Source: JAHEDH01 sp965364515
GTDB lineage: Bacteria; Actinomycetota; Acidimicrobiia; Spongiisociales; ZC4RG35
Length of the DNA: 24,692 bases
Direction: 5' to 3'
NCBI GenBank assembly: GCA_965364515.1
Contig: CBDTXZ010000027.1
Location: 1-24,692 of the forward strand
Below are positions 22,252-24,692 of the stretch, piece by piece. The stretch's first letter is position 1, and the number at the start of each line of letters is the position of its first letter. Below the pieces are notes generated by a model. It saw only the letters and a list, made by a program, of their open reading frames with translations, was not told the DNA's origin and searched no databases. Position numbers and translations under genes: made by a program.

Positions 22252-22803
22252 TCACTCACTGCGCATTCCGGTCACGACGATCTGCTTCTGCGGCCTCGAA
22301 ACCGAGGCCTTCTCGAAACCTGCTGCCAGGAGTTGATCTGCGAGCTCTTCTGCCGCCGACGCATCGAGGCCGTGTGAGCCTTTCGTCTCGCTCTCGATGA
22401 TCAACAAGCTTCCGCCCGGTTTGATCACTCGCAGACACTGGACCAGCCCCCGCTCCGGATTCTCCCAATGATGGAAGGCATGGATCGTCCACACCCGGTC
22501 GAAGGTCGCATCGGGGAATGGCAATTCTTCGGCGCCTGCAACCAGGAACTCGACGTTCGAGAAGCGCTCCGACCTGCGCGTCGCGATTGCGATCATCGCT
22601 TCGCTCCGGTCGACCCCGACGGCGCGTGCGACGGATCCGGCTGCTGCCCGTACGGCAGCGCCAGGTCCGCACCCGATGTCGAGCACGGCATGATCCGGTT
22701 CGAGGTCGGCGATCGACGGAATGAGGCGGTTCGACTTCGGGTTGCGGCCGAAGAGGGCGTAGATCTCGCTCTTCAACCTCGACCACGGCGTGGTGTCTCC
22801 CAT
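22252..22803 (-). CDS. SAM-dependent class I methyltransferase
   Basis: A 183-residue Rossmann-fold methyltransferase. Motif I is LDIGCGPGAAV (41-51), binding S-adenosylmethionine. Motif II is VGVDRSEAMI. The acidic post-II and PFPDATFDRVWTIHAFHHW segment are typical of the UbiE/Methyltransf_11 group, and VIKPGGSLLIIE is motif III. The acceptor substrate is unknown. The start ATG 22803 gives a standard N-terminus; the longer open frame lies in the intergenic region. It is the last gene of a minus-strand group with the cupin and MDMPI genes, but a terminator-like hairpin lies between it and the cupin, so it may have its own promoter. Confidence 0.87.
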   Translation of the reverse strand: MGDTTPWSRLKSEIYALFGRNPKSNRLIPSIADLEPDHAVLDIGCGPGAAVRAAAGSVARAVGVDRSEAMIAIATRRSERFSNVEFLVAGAEELPFPDATFDRVWTIHAFHHWENPERGLVQCLRVIKPGGSLLIIESETKGSHGLDASAAEELADQLLAAGFEKASVSRPQKQIVVTGMRSE

Positions 22804-22939
22804 GCCTCGATTCTTGCAGACCGGCCGACTCGAGGCCTCAGCTGCTGCTCGGAGCGCGCGCCCTTGAGGCCGCCTGCAACCGTGTCGTGGAGTCACATCT
22901 CGAGCGAGCCCGAAGTGCGCCCTGCAAGACGAGATCGGT

Positions 22940-22969
22940 GTGTCGGGTCCGGTGCGGTGGACCCGACAC
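22940..22969 (-). terminator. Hairpin between the cupin and methyltransferase genes
   Basis: GTGTCGGGTCC (22940-22950) and GGACCCGACAC (22959-22969) form a perfect 11-bp stem with an 8-base loop, about 20 bases after the cupin stop. No T-tract follows, so it may terminate weakly or protect the RNA end. Confidence 0.5.
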
Positions 22970-22989
22970 CCGTCTTCCGCAGGCCGCTC

Positions 22990-23349
22990 CTACAGCTTGC
23001 CGACGACGTGGGCGAGCACCTGCGACATCTGATCGTGAGGGCTGAACTCCACCATCTTGACCGCGTCTTCCACCACCACGGTGTGTCCGGAGGGCCAGTA
23101 GTAGATCTCGCCCGCACCGACGGTCTCTTCGGAGCCGTCTTCGTAATTCACGCGAATGCTGCCTTCGATGACGAACCCCCAGTGAGGGCATTGACAGTGA
23201 TCACGCTCCAGACCCTCGAGCAGGGGGCAGAAGTCGAGACCGGTCGGGTACTGCATGTACGCGCTGGTCATCCCGCCCCAGTCCTGGCCCCGAATCATCT
23301 CTCCGAGTGCCTCGTGGGCGATGGGAATGGTGTTGACGTTGCTCTTCAT
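22990..23349 (-). CDS. Cupin-domain protein
   Basis: A 119-residue single cupin barrel. The first cupin motif region is HWGFVIEGSIRVNYEDG (His56, Glu62) and the second is GEIYYWPSGHTV (His89). The usual metal-binding His pair and Glu are only partly recognisable. A cluster, HCQCPH (51-56), precedes the barrel and could bind metal as well. The start ATG 23349 has GAGGAGA upstream. Cupins of this size serve as isomerases, dioxygenases or small-molecule sensors; no function can be assigned. It lies 91 bases after the MDMPI gene on the same strand. Confidence 0.8.
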   Translation of the reverse strand: MKSNVNTIPIAHEALGEMIRGQDWGGMTSAYMQYPTGLDFCPLLEGLERDHCQCPHWGFVIEGSIRVNYEDGSEETVGAGEIYYWPSGHTVVVEDAVKMVEFSPHDQMSQVLAHVVGKL

Positions 23350-23440
23350 TGACTGTCTCCTCGTTGTCTTGCGGCGTGGTGGTCGGGTGGTCGGTCGCTT
23401 GCTTCGTCTCCCATCGTCTGGCTGGTCGTCCGTTGCGTGG

Positions 23441-24208
23441 TCAGTCCCAGCGAACTCGGTGGTTCTCGTGCCAGGCCTCGAGGAGGTCGCGGTCGCCGAC
23501 CACCTCGATTGCTGAGTCGTCTCGTCGGTTCCACACCGCCAGATACAGGTCGGCTGCCCGACCCGTCAGCGTGACATCTGCACGACCGTCACCACGGACG
23601 GCGTCGATGCCGTCCGGCGACATGGTGACGTGCCAGCGGTCACCGGTGTCAGATGCATGGACGACCATCGTTTTGGCTTCCTCGATCGGAAAGCTCGTGG
23701 CCCTGGAGGCGAATGCCACGAGGAGTTCGTCGATTCCGTCGGCCGCGAAGTCCGGCTCGAAATCGGAGACAGCACCGACAGCGCTCTGAGCGTCGAAGCG
23801 ATGAACCGAGGTCTCGTGAGCTTGGCGCCGCGCCCACATCGCCCGCGGCGAAGGAGCCGGGAGAAAGGTCATCATCTCCGCGTTGTCGGGCGCGGTCTCG
23901 AGTTCTCGAACGAGATTGGCGTTCGTTTGGAGGTAGTAGTCGATCAAGTCGTCATCGTCGGGCCAGAAGACGGCCAGATCAGGCCAGGACGCCGACAGTT
24001 CGGAGAGATCGTCTACGAACATCTTGGTGGCGCGTCGGGCGACGTGTCCGGCAGCCCAGAGATGGATCTCACTCAGGTGCCGGACGAGATCACGCATGTT
24101 CCAGCCGGGGCACGAGTCGATGGGCACTTCGAGCCCACCCTGGGCCGCGGCGTCCGCGAAGAGCTTCCCCTCCCGCTCGACGACGCCGATGTGGTGTGCG
24201 ATCTCCAT
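23441..24208 (-). CDS. Maleylpyruvate isomerase N-terminal (MDMPI) / DinB-like family protein
   Basis: A 255-residue protein of the MDMPI/DinB four-helix superfamily, whose members are mycothiol-dependent or metal-dependent enzymes in Actinobacteria. The N-terminal segment CPGWNMRDLVRHL and the motif ARRQAHETSVHRFDA (126-140) match the family. His44, Glu132 and His136 are the likely metal ligands, corresponding to the His-Glu-His triad known in mycothiol-dependent maleylpyruvate isomerase. The C-terminal half (from about 155) is the MDMPI C-terminal domain, with VTMSPDGIDAV and ADLYLAVWNR. The substrate is unknown; the gene context gives no aromatic degradation genes. It is divergent from the PadR-family gene, which probably controls it. 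Confidence 0.86.
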   Translation of the reverse strand: MEIAHHIGVVEREGKLFADAAAQGGLEVPIDSCPGWNMRDLVRHLSEIHLWAAGHVARRATKMFVDDLSELSASWPDLAVFWPDDDDLIDYYLQTNANLVRELETAPDNAEMMTFLPAPSPRAMWARRQAHETSVHRFDAQSAVGAVSDFEPDFAADGIDELLVAFASRATSFPIEEAKTMVVHASDTGDRWHVTMSPDGIDAVRGDGRADVTLTGRAADLYLAVWNRRDDSAIEVVGDRDLLEAWHENHRVRWD

Positions 24209-24272
24209 GGCGGTCCTCCAGACCCTTCTGCTGGGGCTGCCGCAAGAAACTCGACAAGCCGCCTCACTGATG

Positions 24273-24308
24273 CTGCATGTTGCAGTAGCACTATACTGCA
24301 GCGTGCAG
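24273..24308. promoter_or_regulatory. Two CTGCA-N3-TGCAG operators between the MDMPI gene and the PadR-family gene
   Basis: CTGCA-TGT-TGCAG (24273-24285) and CTGCA-GCG-TGCAG (24296-24308) are two copies of the same palindrome with centres 23 bases apart, about two helical turns. The second extends to ACTGCA-GCG-TGCAGT. They overlap the divergent promoter and are natural sites for the adjacent PadR-family repressor, which usually binds such palindromes. Confidence 0.6.
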
Positions 24309-24317
24309 TAAAATCAA
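24290..24317 (-). promoter_or_regulatory. Promoter of the MDMPI gene
   Basis: On the minus strand TTGATT (24317-24312) and TATAGT (24295-24290) are spaced by 16 bases. The -10 box overlaps TATACT on the plus strand, which could serve the divergent regulator gene. The second CTGCA-N3-TGCAG palindrome lies in the spacer. Confidence 0.55.
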
Positions 24318-24321
24318 CGGT

Positions 24322-24692
24322 ATGGCACCCAAGATGACAACCTCGTCGTATGCAGTCCTTGCGCTCTTGGATCTGAAACCATGGACCGGCTATGAACTCA
24401 CCCAGCAAGCCCAGCGCAGCCTCCGCTACGCCTGGCCGAAGTCGGAGCGACTGCTCTATTCCGAGCCCAAGAAACTCGTCCGACTCGGACTCGCAACCAC
24501 GCACAAGGAGAAGACGGGCAATCGAAGCCGCAACGTCTATGAGATCACGTCCGCGGGACGGAAGGCGCTCGCCGAGTGGACCAACTCACGCACCCAGCCT
24601 CCACGCATCGAGATCGAAGCCCTGCTCCGCCTGCTCTTCGGCGATCACGGGTCGTCCCAGGACCTCGACCGCGCCCTGGACGAACTCGAGTC
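24322..24692 (+). CDS. PadR-family transcriptional regulator (partial, cut by window end)
   Basis: The frame from ATG 24322 is open to the end of the window, giving at least 123 residues. The winged-helix N-terminus reads TTSSYAVLALLDLKPWTGYE and continues with SERLLYSEPKKLVRLGLATT, then NVYEITSAGRKALAEW. This is the PadR signature, in which LxxLxxxGLV leads to a wing with Y-x-I-T-x-x-G. The C-terminal helical dimerisation part is only beginning (IEIEALLRLLFGDHGS). It starts 13 bases after the second operator palindrome. No Shine-Dalgarno is obvious. It probably represses itself and the divergent MDMPI gene in response to an unknown ligand. Confidence 0.88.
   Translation, partial: MAPKMTTSSYAVLALLDLKPWTGYELTQQAQRSLRYAWPKSERLLYSEPKKLVRLGLATTHKEKTGNRSRNVYEITSAGRKALAEWTNSRTQPPRIEIEALLRLLFGDHGSSQDLDRALDELE

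Overview
The window is GC-rich, gene-dense bacterial DNA from an actinobacterium. The clearest lineage marker is a WhiB-family iron-sulfur regulator, a family confined to Actinobacteria and their phages. A mycothiol-type DinB/MDMPI protein, PspC-type membrane signalling and many 1-4 bp start/stop overlaps fit this. A more exact placement, for example Acidimicrobiia, would be inference. No intact mobile element, CRISPR array or rRNA is visible; one decayed integrase lies beside a tRNA gene.

Left part (1-5488). The window opens with a MerB (alkylmercury lyase)-like gene. An in-frame TGA at 526-528 sits exactly where the family has its second catalytic cysteine. It is followed, at the spacing known for bacterial SECIS elements, by a perfect six-pair hairpin with a GGTC loop. 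I read this as a selenocysteine-encoding gene, and it is the most striking feature here. Then come a propionyl-CoA synthetase-type acyl-CoA ligase, a NUDIX hydrolase with a strong terminator hairpin, an integrase remnant beside tRNA-Val(UAC), and a primary-like sigma-70 factor.

Regulatory and carbon core (5566-12977). A WhiB7/WblC-type gene on the minus strand has a long leader with a promoter, a 25-bp inverted repeat inside the promoter, a possible 52-codon upstream ORF and an intrinsic terminator before the gene. This is the architecture of ribosome-mediated attenuation. Upstream on the same strand are zwf and pgi, overlapping by 4 bp (oxidative pentose phosphate entry), and a 58-residue membrane peptide gene. 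On the plus strand are a flavin disulfide reductase, a multi-pass membrane protein and a metal-dependent amidohydrolase. A 13-bp-stem hairpin closes the block.

Envelope-stress block (13044-16840). A PspC-containing histidine kinase and a NarL-type response regulator overlap by 4 bp. They diverge from a PspC/LiaF-like protein and a small membrane protein. A perfect inverted repeat lies in the shared promoter region. Together these resemble a LiaFSR-like envelope-stress circuit. The PspC/LiaF gene has a strong internal Shine-Dalgarno and ATG at its domain boundary.

Right part (16784-24692). Two half-size TauE/SafE-type permeases are encoded back to back with a small conserved protein. Next are an AlkC-type DNA alkylation repair protein, an arsP-arsR pair behind two palindromic operator candidates, a MarC-family membrane protein and a PfkB-family sugar kinase. 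The window ends with a methyltransferase, a cupin and an MDMPI/DinB protein, divergent from a PadR-family regulator cut by the window edge, with two CTGCA-N3-TGCAG sites between them.
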